DNA of 64,000 nucleotides from Tipula vernalis (Eukaryota > Arthropoda > Insecta > Diptera > Tipulidae), in NCBI GenBank assembly GCA_958295665.1, contig OY282560.1, positions 20,791,653-20,855,652 on the forward strand, in the 5' to 3' direction. How positions within the stretch are numbered: position 1 is the first letter of the stretch; each line of letters starts with the position of its first letter. The notes under the pieces were generated by a model. It did not search any database, had not been told where the DNA came from, and saw nothing but the letters and a program-made list of their open reading frames with translations. The position numbers were made by a program, and so were the translations under genes. This document shows positions 11,738 to 22,848 of this stretch, in pieces.

Positions 11738-11772
11738 TTGAAAATGACGGGATGTGCTGTCGAAACGTCGGG
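11738..11772 (+). ncRNA. Decayed hammerhead-like motif of the Penelope element
   Basis: The 3' half is intact: a 5-bp stem (GACGG with CTGTC, one wobble pair, 6-nt loop) is followed by GAAACGTCGGG. The 5' core, canonically CUGAUGA, reads CTTGAAAA here, so it is unlikely to cleave. Penelope-like elements are known to carry hammerhead motifs near their ends. The position downstream of the endonuclease fits. A better-preserved relative lies at 14301-14336 on the other strand. Confidence 0.5.
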
Positions 11773-11840
11773 TTTATTTTATTATTGCTAGAATAATTCT
11801 TGGCCATCAAAAAACTAAAACCAGGTCCGATACCATTCCA

Positions 11841-12419
11841 AACGAAATAAAAATTACAAGGCATTGCTGTTATAAAATTCCCAAAGTAAGACTACAATAG
11901 ATTATAAATCACTAGTTCGCCCAAAGTTATATCTAAAGCTAATTTACAAAGTTATACAGTACTAAGCAAAATGGTTTGTACCTGCTAAATTTTTTATGCA
12001 ACGTAACGCAAACAACTTTATAAATTATAAAAATAATAAACTTTTTGAAAACATTAATTTTAATTCAATAAATGTAATTACCCTGCTTTACATTTCTATA
12101 AAAAGTTTTTTTTTAATTTTACTTCTAGGAGAAATTATTTAATTTAGATTTTGTATAAATTATTTGTACCCACAAATTGGTTCTCATTATTATTTGTGTA
12201 ATATAGTAAAAATCAAAATAAAATAGTAAATCAATTAAATTTTTTGCTAATTAAATAATGTTATAGTCACTCATGTTTTGTATGCAGATGGTCAGTTTTA
12301 GTTTAGCCCCTACAACATCTAGCGAGTGGTTCCAAAATTTGTTGTAAACATCACCTAGAATCTTATCCTTCTCGATTTTCGTGACACCTTGCTACAAATT
12401 TTTGAATTTTTTTAATCAT
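11841..12419. other. AT-rich stretch without recognised features
   Basis: Short A and T runs dominate. I see no coding pattern or repeat. Confidence 0.4.
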
Positions 12420-12568
12420 AAATATCTTCGACTTTAACTTAAATCTGCGCAAGTTTAAGTCAAAACCCTGTCCTGGCCATAACATATTCACAATTTTTGT
12501 TTAATTTCATGGCAATGACTTTTTTTATGTATGGGGGCATTATTGTGCTGAAGAGCAAATTGCAAAAT
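12420..12568 (-). pseudogene. Tc1/mariner transposase fragment
   Basis: Reading down from 12568: LQFALQHNNAPIHKK, then after a frame break VNMLWPGQGFDLNL. These correspond to the two neighbouring DDE blocks of Tc1-like transposases, usually FQQDNAPxH and WPAQSPDLNP. In the first block the catalytic aspartate position reads Asn. The open frame continues upstream to 12907, but that part shows no transposase pattern. The fragment is too short for subfamily assignment, and no terminal inverted repeats were found. Confidence 0.65.
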
Positions 12569-13516
12569 ATCAAGATAAACTTTGGACGATGGAAATATAA
12601 TATAATAAAATATAAATTCTGCATCTAATTCAACAAAAATTGTTTTCAATCCATGCCCCAAACATTTCCACTTGCATCGTATAATGGTAAATTGAATAAC
12701 AAATCGTAAACGAAAAACAATGCATAATAATACAACCGCATTAAAATGTGTTTGTTTGTAGATATTTATAAAAATGCGTATACTTATACACACAAAACCG
12801 ATGGAACTCTCCCTATGAATAACGGCAGTCCTAGAACAAACAACACATCCAAAATACAACCATGATATTTCATCAATGGAACAATAAACATCCACACACC
12901 TACACACGCACGAATCGCAAAATACCTACAACACCATTGAGATTCATTATATGTACTTAATAGAATGAAATTCACGATACTAGCATTTACCGTAGACACT
13001 AATACTAACTAAAGCACATTTGTATACCCCATGTATAGTGGTTTTCTTTATTTTGTATACAACAAATTTAACCAAAAAAAATCCCTTACCCAAGCCATAT
13101 CATTTAATAAATATAAAGAAAAATTTTACACAATTCGTCAACACACATATGTATTCCAATACGTGTGATGCGAAAATACCTGTCTAACGGTACTTGAGAG
13201 TACCGTTAATTTATTTTTGTCCACGTTTGATCACGTTTTCCTTGATCAAAATCACTTCACCTTAAAACTATTAATTACACTACACTTATAAGAAAAAAAT
13301 ACTTCTGCACTACATAATACAACACTAAAACTATTATTACAATACACTAATACACTGCATAACAACACAACACACAGTAACACTAATTTAATTAATTTAA
13401 TCTAATTTAAATAAAATAAAATAAATTTCACTTAGGGAGACAGACTAAAACACGTCCATTTCCCTCGAGCGTTCATCCCCAACCTGAAATACCAAATTTC
13501 TTTAGAGTTGGAGACA
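12569..13516. other. AT-rich stretch with a 9-bp-stem hairpin
   Basis: Mostly AT-rich DNA. A perfect hairpin lies at 13186-13207 (AACGGTACT, loop TGAG, AGTACCGTT). It is not followed by a T run, and its role is unknown. The open frame on the minus strand above the Tc1 fragment is treated as chance. Confidence 0.4.
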
Positions 13517-13576
13517 AAATTGGTATACAGGTTGAAATGTTTTTGTGGCAGAGGATATACGGAGCAGACGAACTAT
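13517..13576 (+). pseudogene. Penelope endonuclease scrap
   Basis: The frame reads LVYRLKCFCGRGYTEQTN, matching the YKLxCxCGxxYVGQT block of Penelope GIY-YIG domains, including the paired cysteines. Neighbouring sequence does not extend the match. It is a short fragment of a third Penelope copy, distinct from the copy ending near 11840 because the same block is present there. Confidence 0.6.
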
Positions 13577-14300
13577 TCCGTTTTTGAGTTCCATTTCCTT
13601 AATCTTTAGAGCAGGCTACAGTTTCAGACAAGGAAGTAAATCTTGATACAGTTTAATTTTTGAAAATATTTATATAACAGAAAGGGTTTCAAATACAAAT
13701 TTATTAAATGTTCAAGAAACAAATGGTACAGTTTTGAAACTTGGTACACATCTTCTTTAAGCCTCAACAGAATACAATAAAATGTTTAGTGTCCAATTTT
13801 CGTACAGGCACTTCCAGGAGGGTGTTAAAAGGTTCTAGAAAAAATGTATCACATGAAAACCTCAAGAAGCTGTCAACCCTTACATAGCTATGGAAATAAC
13901 AAATATTTTGGTGGATTTTTTATTATTTTACGGTTAAAATTAAGAGAGTTATATTTTTTAAATTTGTTGGGGGCACTCATTTACCAGCAAGTTCATTTTC
14001 TATTTTTATCTATATATACTAAAATAAAATAGTATTTTTGAATTTGTTTTTATCTTTGTACATATGTATACAGTTCCAAATTTAAGGGAAAAATATTACG
14101 CTCATATTCCAAGATCCGAAATCATCCATAAAGGGAGAATCGATAATGTAAGGCAAGAAGGCCCGAAATTGGTTTGCGGTTAACAAACTAAATAAATGTA
14201 ATATAGTATATGACATCATTTATCAGGGAATTAAAGAAACGGTATAAATAATTTATTTGTTGGTTTTAACAGTTTTAACTTACTACATTTTATTTATATA
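13577..14300. other. AT-rich stretch without recognised features
   Basis: A 62-codon open frame at 13844-14032 has no recognised motif. Nothing else stands out. Confidence 0.35.
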
Positions 14301-14336
14301 CCGACGTTTCGATGGTTTTATTCCATCAGCATCAGC
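14301..14336 (-). ncRNA. Hammerhead-like motif, Penelope type
   Basis: On the minus strand the sequence has CTGATGCT, a 5-bp perfect stem (GATGG with CCATC, 7-nt loop), then GAAACGTCGG. This matches the conserved order CUGAUGA, stem II, GAAA, GUC of hammerhead ribozymes, with the compact stem III (ACGU) expected to work only as a dimer. CTGATG is present twice in a row, so a short slip in the 5' core is possible. No Penelope protein is readable next to it on the same strand, so it may be an isolated terminal piece. Confidence 0.5.
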
Positions 14337-14636
14337 GTGAATTACTATTAATTGTTTTATCGTTAGTCGGTTATAATCCGTTAAAGTCTCAATACATGAT
14401 TTTACCTATACTGGATTGAATCATCTTAGCATCATTCGATTTCGAAATGATAATATGGCTCGGCATAATGGCTTCAAGGCTCATACTTTCGCGTGTTTTG
14501 ATATATTGAAAAATTTTAATTTTTCCGTATTAATAGGCTAGTTCACTTTTACCCGGGTAAATTTTTTCTGGGTAGCCCACAAACAAAATATCGACCACCA
14601 TTACCAAAGCAACCTAGATTATATGTATAAAGCCAT

Positions 14637-15333
14637 AGTCTAAAAAACGAAGCTTTTATAAGGGGATTAGAAACGAGGAAAAAACCAAACTTTTCATAGT
14701 ACAACACATAAAACCTATGGGGAATTACTTGTATTCCTTAAACAAATTTTAAAATGAAAACTATACAAATTCCTAATTATGATTTCCGAAATATTTTCAA
14801 AAATATTTGAGTTTCAACATATACGAGTATTAAAAAATCTGAGCTTTTATAAGGGAATTAGAAAAGACGAAAAAACGAAACTTTTCATAGTAAATCACAC
14901 AAAACATATGGGAAATCACTTTTTTTCCTAAGATAAATTTTTAAATGAAAACGTTACAAATTCTTAATTATGATTTCCGAAACATTTTCAAAAATATTTG
15001 AGTTTCAACATATACGAGTATTATCAGAGCACCCTGTATTTTATAGAGCCACAATCAAAAAATCTGAGCTTTTATAAGGGAATTAGAAAAGACGAAAAAA
15101 CGAAACTTTTCATAGTAAATCACACAAAACATATGGGAAATCACTTTTTTTCCTAAGATAAATTTTTAAATGAAAACGTTACAAATTCTTAAATATGATT
15201 TCTAAAATACTTTCATAAATGTTTGAATTTCAACATATATGAATATCGTTTAAGTAAATCGTTTTCATTTTCTTGTAATAATTGATTTATTTAAACCAAA
15301 ATATTAAAAAATTCATAACAACAGCATTCTGGG
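14637..15333. repeat. Three tandem copies of a roughly 190-230-bp repeat
   Basis: The unit contains GAGCTTTTATAAGGGAATTA, CTTTTCATAGTA and TTTGAGTTTCAACATATACG. It occurs at about 14637-14830, 14831-15010 and 15011-15250. The third copy is preceded by GAGCACCCTGTATTTTATAG and followed by GTTTAAGTAAATCGTTTTC up to 15333. A fourth copy with the same preceding and following parts lies at 16164-16460. Confidence 0.7.
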
Positions 15334-16163
15334 CTGGGATGTTCTAACATCACTATTTTCGATATTCGATACGCTTTATGTCTCTTTTTTCATGAACAAA
15401 GTTGCCCATTATTTCGCTTCCTCAATTACGCTCATCTATTGCGATCTCAGCCTATTAGAATAAATTTCTTTCCTATCCTTTTGCAACATAATTGACAAAG
15501 TATCATAAAAAATGTTTGTAGTGATAAAGTGATGAATAAATAGCAGGCTGAATCGAAAATACTTAGACAATAATTGTGAAAGATAATGCGATTTTGTTCT
15601 TTAATATTAATTATTCTACTATTTGTATGTATCTACTATTTGTATGTATTTGTATTTGTATGTATTTGTAATACAGACATTCTCAAAACCAACAAAAATG
15701 TTTATACAAGCCGTCTCGTTCGCTCCTTACACAGATCCTATCAAAAAAATGTACACTATATTTATTATGAATCTATCACCTATACTTATTTGTTTTATGT
15801 ATATATAATTTCTGATTTATTTATATGCATCACTAATACTAAGCCATAACGTACTTTTTTATATCTTAAGTGTGTGTACTGTTTGGCTTGTATACACATT
15901 TTTGTTGGTTTTGACATTCTGCTTAGTACAAATGTCTTGTATAAAATTAGTACTTGTCAGTAATTCATTAAACCAAAAATTTCATTACATATACAAAACT
16001 CACCCCATAACAACAATTAATGGTCCCACTGTAAAAATAAAAAAAAATGGCGTACAACGCCAGCATTATAAAAAATCAAATACTTTCTAATAAAATTTTT
16101 AAAATAACTTGAAAAGCCTAGCGCTTCAAATTTTGTTTTAAAAATGTTATGCCACTAATTAAA
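15334..16163. other. Sequence between repeat copies, with TTTGTATG repeats
   Basis: It contains a short run of TTTGTATG-type repeats at 15620-15670. Two overlapping open frames follow (15586-15849) that encode low-complexity Tyr/Cys/Ile-rich peptides, best taken as products of the repeat. No protein family is recognised. Confidence 0.4.
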
Positions 16164-16790
16164 CCAGAGCACCCTGTATTTTATAGAGCCATAATCAAAA
16201 AATCTGAGCTTTTATAAGGGAATTAGAAACGAGGAAAAAACGGAACTTTTCATAGTAAAACACACAAAACATATGGGAAATCACTTTTTTTCCTAAGACA
16301 AATTTTTAAATGAAAACGTTACAAATTCTTAATTATGATTTCTGAGATACTTTCATAAATGTTTGAATTTCAACATATATAAATATCGTTTAAGTAAATC
16401 GTTTTCATTTTCTTGTAATAATCGATTTATTTAAACCAAAATATTAAAAAAAATTCATAACAACAGCATTCTGGTCAAATTGAAATAAAAGCTTACTACG
16501 ATTCGTTTGGTCATTAAGTCAATATACATTACATAGATGGCAGTGATGGCCGTAAAAATTTGGAAAAATCGTACCAAAAATTACCACCTGTGGAAATTTC
16601 AAGTTCAAAAATTGTAGGAAAAGCAAAACAAATTCACAAAATATAGGAACGTGTAATAATTTTGCGATTAAATCATTTTTTTCGCATTTTTCTGTAACCA
16701 TGTTAGACATCTTACGTACACTAGTAAAACTAAAGATAAATTTAGCAAGTATTATTTTAATTCGTCAGAGCCAACTTTGTTGTATTTTTC
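16164..16790. repeat. Dispersed repeat, fuller copy
   Basis: The first 300 bp match the unit at 15011-15333. The remaining part (16460-16790) matches 54610-54960 at high identity, including ACATAGATGGCAGTGATGG and AAAGCAAAACAAATTCACAA. Together they suggest a repeat of at least 600 bp whose 5' part was copied locally. It has no coding capacity I can read. Confidence 0.65.
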
Positions 16791-16964
16791 AAAATGAAAG
16801 TTCGAAAAAATATATTTTAGAAATAATATAATTTTAATATTTCTGCAATTAATATTTACTTAATACAAATATGGCCTTCTTGTATATTGTTCTTAAAGAT
16901 ATGTAGAAAACTTTTATATAAACATTTTATATGTTAAGAATTTAATTTGTCTGTCTGTAATAAG

Positions 16965-17055
16965 TTGATTTTTCGGCATTTTTTATAGACAAATATATTA
17001 ATTGTTCATGGCAATCCCAATATTTTCGATTTGGTAAATCAGAAAAATATAGAGG
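16965..17055 (+). repeat. 90-bp dispersed repeat (copy 1)
   Basis: The segment containing TTTTTTATAGACAAATATAT and CATGGCAATCCCAATATTTT is found nearly identically, inverted, at about 24870-24965, and in a more diverged form at 32405-32485. It may be the end of a mobile element. No flanking duplication was found. Confidence 0.6.
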
Positions 17056-18410
17056 CCAATCGCTCATAATATATCTACTGAAAAAAGTAGAAATATCTTC
17101 CCCCGCTCCCCGTAATTTTGGCTGAAGGCCCAGAGTTATACCAATGTACAACGAGGCCATAGGTTCGAACAAAATCGATAAAGTTTAACTTTCAATATTT
17201 CCACTGCAAATCTCAATTTAATTTCAAATACAATTTTATTTAATTATATGCTCACCTCAATTTCTTTAGAAAATAATTTTAACCGACGACTTTCTTGTAA
17301 TGATGTGATGCGAGTACATGTTGACATTCATTCGGAAATTTTTTGAATGACAAGGGTTGTTCAAATTTTCCAAATTAAAATGAATCAACAACTGAAGCTT
17401 TTAAAATTGCTATGTTCTACTTAATTCTAAAGCAAAAATAAATATGTAACTAGGAAATTATCCGAAATCAAATATTTTATCGAGCTAATATTTTCTATGT
17501 AACCTTACGAATTTAGTAGTGATGTTTTAAATCGACCATTTTTTATATTTTCTCGTGTGGTCTTTAACAAAAAAGATCGATTTAGTCCGTCACTTATGCA
17601 GAATAAAATGATATCTTCGCTTGACTCGTCCAAATCTATTACAATAAAACAACGTGTCTATAGTCTCAATATCACATACATTATCAAGTAAATTGATAAA
17701 TAATTTTATTTTATATTTTGCACCAATATTTTTCAAATGAATCCTAAATGAAAGTTTCGAGACTATAACCCTTCAGTATTCCGCGTAATCTAGATTAGGA
17801 GTGCCTTAGTCTACAATATTGTTGAATTTGGAAACATATTTCCAATCCAGAATAAATTATCCTAACTCAATGATTTCTTTTTGAATATTCGGTTGTTAAG
17901 AGCACTGCAAAAGCCTGAAGGAAGGACTATATTTATTATATATAGTATACCCAATTGTATACGATGGTTGTACCTACCACAAGGGAAAATAGTTTACCAA
18001 AAATTTTCATGTACGTTCAAATACAAAAATTTAGTTAGATTGATTCAAATTGTTAATTGCTTTCACTATTTTTGTATACTACAACGTCTGTCTGTTTACT
18101 ATAATTTTGTGAAACTATAGTATGTATATCATTTGATTATTCAAAAATACAAAATTTAGTTAAAATAAATACGCTTATATTTGTTAAAAACACGCCGCAT
18201 GTGGCCTAGTTTGGTTTTGCTTGATTTCCGGCGAACAATTTAGTATTTAAGTTTGTGTGTGGTTTTTAATTTTTGTTTCGTTATTTTTTCATAATTTATT
18301 TCGCACATATTCAAATTCGATAGTTTCTCGCGTAATTATTGACAGGAAATTTACGCTGTGCGTGGTAATTTTTTAACGATTTGATGTAATTCTGAATATT
18401 ATTTATGTTA
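17056..18410. other. AT-rich stretch without recognised features
   Basis: An open frame at 17881-18120 (79 codons) shows no domain. The last few hundred bases may contain the 5' LTR of the copia element downstream, but I could not pair it with a 3' LTR. Confidence 0.35.
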
Positions 18411-18420
18411 TGGTATCAAA
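18411..18420 (+). other. Possible primer-binding site of copia 1
   Basis: TGGTATCAAA resembles the TGGTATCAGA complement of initiator tRNA-Met used by many copia elements. It lies upstream of the copia gag remnant. Without a recognised LTR boundary this is weak. Confidence 0.25.
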
Positions 18421-19137
18421 CAGTGTTTATAATATATAACATGTTGGTGTGCTTTTAAATTGATATGCCTAATTAATTAACGAAATTTTGTTATAATATG
18501 GTGTTTTTCGATCAATATTTTAATATTATAGGGCCACCGACCACATTGAACGATTTCATAATAGCATAAGTATGTGCGCGCAATTAGAAATTTATAAAGT
18601 GATAGTGGTATTAACATTTAATAAATTAAGATACGCGAATAAATTAATTATTACTTAGGAAACAGTGATGAAATTGCACTGTGGTAAACTTACTTAGGGT
18701 AAACACCAAACGTTATGCCCGATACAAATTACTTTCGACGTCAAATGAATAAACATACTCGTAAGCCTGTGTAGTGCATTCTTTCTCCCGAGGCTTCATC
18801 GCAACTGAACTGTAACCTATAACTATAAATAAACAAACAAATTCACCAATCCCATCTAACCTCTGTATAAATATACAAATTCTGTGGCCGAAAAGTAGAT
18901 TTAGTTAAAATTAATTAGTAATATCCTAGGTATTAATCAGGTGCGAGGAAGGAAACTTAACAGAAGGACCTTAAAAATATTAAAGCAAACTTTAAACCTC
19001 TAAAATTTTTAAGAATAAATCAAATAATAAATGCCCTGTCCATCATTGAAAATCAAATAATAAATCAATTTAACCACGTTTTTCATTCCAAGTTGCTATA
19101 AAAGCATATCATCAAAGATAATCTGTAGCTAAAGCGT

Positions 19138-19430
19138 CAGCAAAAATTACATTGCTAAATGATCCTGTAAATTATGTACATATGCAAGATGCGAAGTTAG
19201 CTAAAGAAGCTTGGGAAAATTTGGAAAAAGCGTTTGCTGATTCAGGATTAACGCGAAGAGTTGGTTTAATGAGAAATTTAATAACCACCAGGTTGGCTGA
19301 TTGCACACAATCAACTGCGTAGAGGTACTTTATTATTAGTCGGTCTTCCAGAAGAGTACAAACCGATGATAATGGGCAGTTCAGGAATAAAAATTAGCGC
19401 AGACTCGATTAAAAATAAATTGCTACAAGA
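19138..19430 (+). pseudogene. Copia gag remnant
   Basis: The frame includes LNDPVNYVHMQDAKLAKEAW, EKAFADSGLTRRVGLMRNL and TTRLADCTQST. After a stop and shift it continues LLVGLPEEYKPMIMG and SADSIKNKLLQDV. These are standard blocks of copia-type capsid proteins of the UBN2 family. A deletion between DCTQS and the GLPEEY block removes the intervening residues. The zinc knuckle that should follow is not recognisable. Confidence 0.8.
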
Positions 19431-19569
19431 TGTCAAAAATGAATCTCAGAATATTAGTACTATTGCATTAATTAGTATAACAATCAAACATCAATTAAAA
19501 AGGGTAATCTCAAGTTTGTAAGATGTTACGAACAAAAACAAAAATGAAACAAAGGGCTCATCAAATAAT

Positions 19570-20640
19570 ACTGACCGGTATTTTGATTCAGCTGCAACGT
19601 CACATATGACAATGTACCGGATGATGTTATACGATATTTTAGAACCTGCGAACAGTGAAGTCGTAACTGCTAATAGTTTCCACATGATAGTTGAAGCTGT
19701 TGGTAATATCAAATTAAATGTTAATGTTGATAAAAATATCGAAGAAGTAAGCGTCAAAAATGTGTTGTTCGCAAGAAGGAGTTTGCAGCTAGCATTATGC
19801 AAGTAGATGATCCAGCAACTTTATGGCATAACAGAATGGGTTATATTAATTTTGATGGTCCACAAAAATTTAATGTTGATCAAGCTGAAGGTGTTGATTT
19901 CAACAAAATAGAAAATTGTCACTTTGCAATTTGTTTAAAAAGCAAACAAACTCGACTGTCTTTCAAAAATGTTGGAACGCGTGCAAGTAATGTTTTAGAA
20001 ATTGTCCCTTTAGATTTATGTGGTGCCATAGAATAAACTTCATTAGGAGAATGAACCAGAAAAGTTTTTGTTTATTAAAAAAAAAAAAAAAAAATCGAAG
20101 CTTTAGATTGTTTTACCGTCTTCAAAAATTTTGTGGAAAATCAAAAAAACCACACCATAAAAATTGTACGAACAGGTACAGAATTTTGTAATGCTCCGTT
20201 TCAAACATTGTTTCGTAAATCAGGCATCCAACATCAGTTAACAACCGTATATAATCTGAGCGAATAAATAGGACACTATTTGAGAGAGTACGTCGGCATA
20301 TACTATCAATCGTCCACCCCATCGATTGTTAGAACGGAAAACACCGAAAGAGTTGTGGTACGGCAGAAAACTAAATTTAAAGAGACTACGAGTATTTGGG
20401 TTGTAGTTGTTATGTTCATGTGCCAAAACAGATACGAAAACAATTTGACACAAAGTCTGAACAGTGTATTCTCGTGGGATACAGTAATGAATCGAACGCG
20501 TATAGAGTCTACAATTCTGAAAAGAAAAAGACAGTTATCAGTCGTGATGTTATTTTCTTCGAGAATCAGCATTTTGAAAATCATAATTTTCAAAATTCGA
20601 TTCAGTGTGGGATAAGAAAGAAGAGCAAATTGATAGTATA
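19570..20640 (+). pseudogene. Copia protease, GAG-pre-integrase and integrase
   Basis: The protease block reads YFDSAATSHMT: the catalytic Asp is kept but the usual DSGAT has Gly changed to Ala. The GAG-pre-integrase (19797-20036) reads TLWHNRMGYINF, then CHFAICLKSKQTRL and LDLCGAIE, carrying the His/Cys zinc site and the first integrase Asp. A frameshifted integrase core follows (RTGTEFCNAPFQ with the second Asp changed to Glu; STPSIVRTENTERVV). At 20396-20641 the C-terminal part reads GCSCYVHVPKQIRKQFD and CILVGYSNESNAYRVY. A run of 18 A bases at 20077-20094 lies in the integrase. Confidence 0.85.
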
Positions 20641-20879
20641 ATCACCAATGAATATATTACATTGAATAATAATTTGGTCAGATCCAGATTGTTTCAAACA
20701 GTTCAATATAATTTGAGATGAATGATTTGTTGACGACTGAACAAGCTATCAGTAGAGCAGACTGCAGTTTTTGGAAAAATGCTTTGAAAATTTAATAGAA
20801 TTAATATGACTGATTGCAAGGCTGTTTCTACGTCATTAGACGCAAATTAAAATTTATCAAGTGAGATGTGTACGAAAAA

Positions 20880-21000
20880 TCAAGAAGACTGCAATGAGAT
20901 GCAAAATGTACCTTATCAACAAGCCGTTGGAATTATTTTATTTGCACTCACATATCCAGATCAGATATAAGTTTTGCAGTGAATATGATTAGCCGTTTGC
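20880..21000 (+). pseudogene. Copia reverse-transcriptase C-terminal scrap
   Basis: The text reads NVPYQQAVGIILFAL, then after a frameshift DISFAVNMISRLP. It corresponds to the conserved NVPYREAVGSLMYL...RPDISFAVN block at the end of copia RT. It is truncated by LINE sequence. Most of the RT between 20640 and 20880 is absent. Confidence 0.75.
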
Positions 21001-21848
21001 CAAGCGTTTGGTTGTGTTTTACTTTATTTTTTCTCTGCGTTAAAAATTTATTTTGTAAATTTTAGTTTTAATTAGGATGGCTCCTAAAAAGTGCACGAAG
21101 TGCAGGAAACCGGAATAATCTGGGATTTCTTGCGAAGTTGCCTGCAACGGACAATTCCTTATTAATTGTGCGGATATACCAGTTGATCTTCTTGACCATA
21201 TTCGCAGTAAAACAGTAGCTTGGATTTGGAGCTCTTGTCAAGCTTCAAACCGTAAAACTACTGTTATTGGAACGGAAAGTACCATTGATACTACTTCCGT
21301 TAACTCATCCTGCCTTCCTGAGATTCTTGAACGATTAAATGACCTGCATACCAGATTGATTAATGTGGAAAATTCTCAGCAATATGTGTCTGACTCTTTT
21401 GATAGTTTTACGCAACAAATTAATATCATGATCGAAGAGAACACGATGCTAAAGAAGAAAGTCAATCAATTAGAAACGAAGCTGTCTCTTTATGATTCCA
21501 AATTGAATAAAATGGAACCACTATGTAATAAAGATTTGCAACGTACTATTCAGAATGATATTGTTATTACTGGTCTTCCATCTAATTCTGAGCTCAAGAA
21601 TGAAATGGTCAATAGTTTGTTTCGGATTCATGACGTCAAAGTTGATGATAGTATTAACCAAGCATCATACATATGTTGTGAATTTACATGAACAGTATTT
21701 GTGGTGCAAGGAAGGTAGAATATTAATTAGAAAGGACGACGATTCATTTGTTTACCGTATAAACTCGATGAGCAACATTGCGAATATTGAACGGACATTT
21801 CTGGACGCACTTAGTACTACAGTGGATGGGGTTACTGATGATTATTGA
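21000..21848 (+). pseudogene. LINE ORF1 with PHD-type finger and coiled coil
   Basis: From ATG at 21077 the protein begins MAPKKCTKCRKPE, then a stop (TAA), then GISCEVACNGQFLINCADIP. The Cys pattern is a PHD-type finger like the one at 5610 but of a different family. A coiled-coil-like heptad stretch follows (IMIEENTMLKKKVNQLETKL, near 21430-21490), then IVITGLPSN, the start of an RRM-like domain. A frameshift near 21690 moves the rest to the next frame (WCKEGRILIRKDDDSFVYRI), ending at 21848. The protein would bind element RNA. No ORF2 of the same copy follows directly. Confidence 0.85.
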
Positions 21849-22229
21849 TGAGATGACTTCAATTCTTTATTGTATTCTTAGAACTCGTCAAGTAATATTT
21901 TTCGGACGTTCGTCCTTTCTCAGTTCCTAATTGACTATTAACTTAATGTCTAAAAGTTCATCTTGTTCGCTATGGTGTTTGTTTTGTCATTTAGTAGTAA
22001 TGCCTTTGTCTAAATATTTGAAGTTCTTCCAGTCTGTCCAGCATGTCGCCTTTACAAATACGATGCATTATATGTAAATTTGTGTTGATATTAGTGAATG
22101 TATTATTCTCATTGTGTAGATGTTGAGCATAATTCGATTTGAAAATTGTTTTGTTGTGTGCAAGAGTTAATTCCTGTGTGTGATGATGGAATTGTACCAT
22201 TTATACAGCAATCCTCTATACATTCCGTA
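21849..22229. other. Spacer between LINE pieces
   Basis: No conserved blocks are readable here. The endonuclease that should follow ORF1 is missing, so this is either a deletion junction with filler or a separate insertion. Confidence 0.35.
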
Positions 22230-22590
22230 TTTGACAAAATTTTTGAAAAATTGATTTATTACAGTTTGGTAAATTTTTTGAACTATACAAATTTTTTTTA
22301 CTCACACCAATATGGATTTAGAAAAGGGTCAGGTACGGAATTGGCTTTTGTTAAAAGTTCAAGTATGATTTATACTGCTTTTGACAACAAAAAGTATGTT
22401 GGAGCGCTTTTTCTGGATTTACTAAAAGTTGTTGATTGTATAGATCATGAATTGCTTTTAAGTTTGGGGTAAGTGGTGTTTAAATAGAATGTTATGGGGT
22501 AAGTGGTGTTTAAATAGAAAGCAAAATGTCATGCTCAATGGAATTGAAAGCAGTATTCTAGATGTGAAGTGCGCTGTTCCATAAGAAACT
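22230..22590 (+). pseudogene. LINE reverse-transcriptase fragment
   Basis: The frame reads FDKIFEKLIYYSLVNFLN, QYGFRKGSGTELAF and ALFLDLLKVVDCIDHELLL. The FLDLxKxxD block carries the first catalytic Asp. After a frameshift inside a 24-bp direct duplication (22466-22489 and 22496-22519) it continues KWCLNRKQNVMLNGIESS and VKCAVP, ending just before the GxPQG block. The YADD region is absent. Whether it belongs to the same LINE as the ORF1 upstream cannot be decided. Confidence 0.85.
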
Positions 22591-22638
22591 TGAGTTGAAC
22601 AATCAAAATAAGGATTTGGTTGATTATTGTGATACAAT

Positions 22639-22848
22639 TATATACAGATAAACGATAAGAAGATTCAATCGAGATACTTACTTACAGATGGTATTATTGA
22701 AGATGACAAAGCCTTTGAGCCCGATGAAACATATGAAATGTTTGAAAGCTTTAGGGCTGAAATTTTAAATAATATCAATTCTAGTGGAAGTGTTGAAAGT
22801 GGAATGAATATTGTTATGTTGGCCACATCTTTTGATATTTACGTATAA
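22639..22848 (+). CDS. Unidentified acidic open frame
   Basis: About 69 codons without a stop and without an early ATG. The text includes LLTDGIIEDDKAFEPDETYE and AEILNNINSSGSVE. The composition is acidic and protein-like rather than AT-driven. It lies between two LINE fragments and is not a part of any LINE I recognise. It could be the end of another element's gag or an exon fragment. Confidence 0.25.
   Translation, partial: YIQINDKKIQSRYLLTDGIIEDDKAFEPDETYEMFESFRAEILNNINSSGSVESGMNIVMLATSFDIYV

Larger units (their letters stand above)
9925..11840 (+). mobile_element. Penelope-like element, copy 1
   Basis: Upstream RT-associated sequence, reverse transcriptase, a GIY-YIG-type endonuclease and a hammerhead-like motif follow one another in the order known for endonuclease-bearing Penelope-like elements. 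The copy carries several stops and lacks the RT catalytic block. Its 3' boundary is set loosely, just after the hammerhead-like motif and a following AT-rich tail. No long terminal direct or inverted repeat could be established. Confidence 0.85.
19100..21000 (+). mobile_element. Ty1/copia retrotransposon remnant (copia 1)
   Basis: Gag, protease, GAG-pre-integrase, integrase and reverse-transcriptase pieces follow one another in copia order. All are broken by stops and frameshifts, and most of the RT and RNase H is missing. No LTR pair could be identified. The element ends where LINE sequence begins, near 21000. It belongs to a different family from the copia at 36.6-46.4 kb, judging by the distinct protease and GAG-pre-integrase text. 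Confidence 0.85.

Noticed and set aside
12488..12907. A 139-codon minus-strand frame as a host gene
   Set aside because: Only its last part matches anything, a Tc1/mariner transposase block; the rest is AT-driven without a motif.
13186..13207. A transcription terminator
   Set aside because: It is a perfect hairpin but lacks a T run, and intrinsic terminators of that kind are not expected in this genome.
15586..15849. A small Tyr/Cys-rich protein
   Set aside because: It is generated by TTTGTATG-type repeats and an overlapping frame is equally open.
20238..20615. Frames on both strands around the copia 1 integrase
   Set aside because: The reading that matches copia explains the region; the others are shadows.
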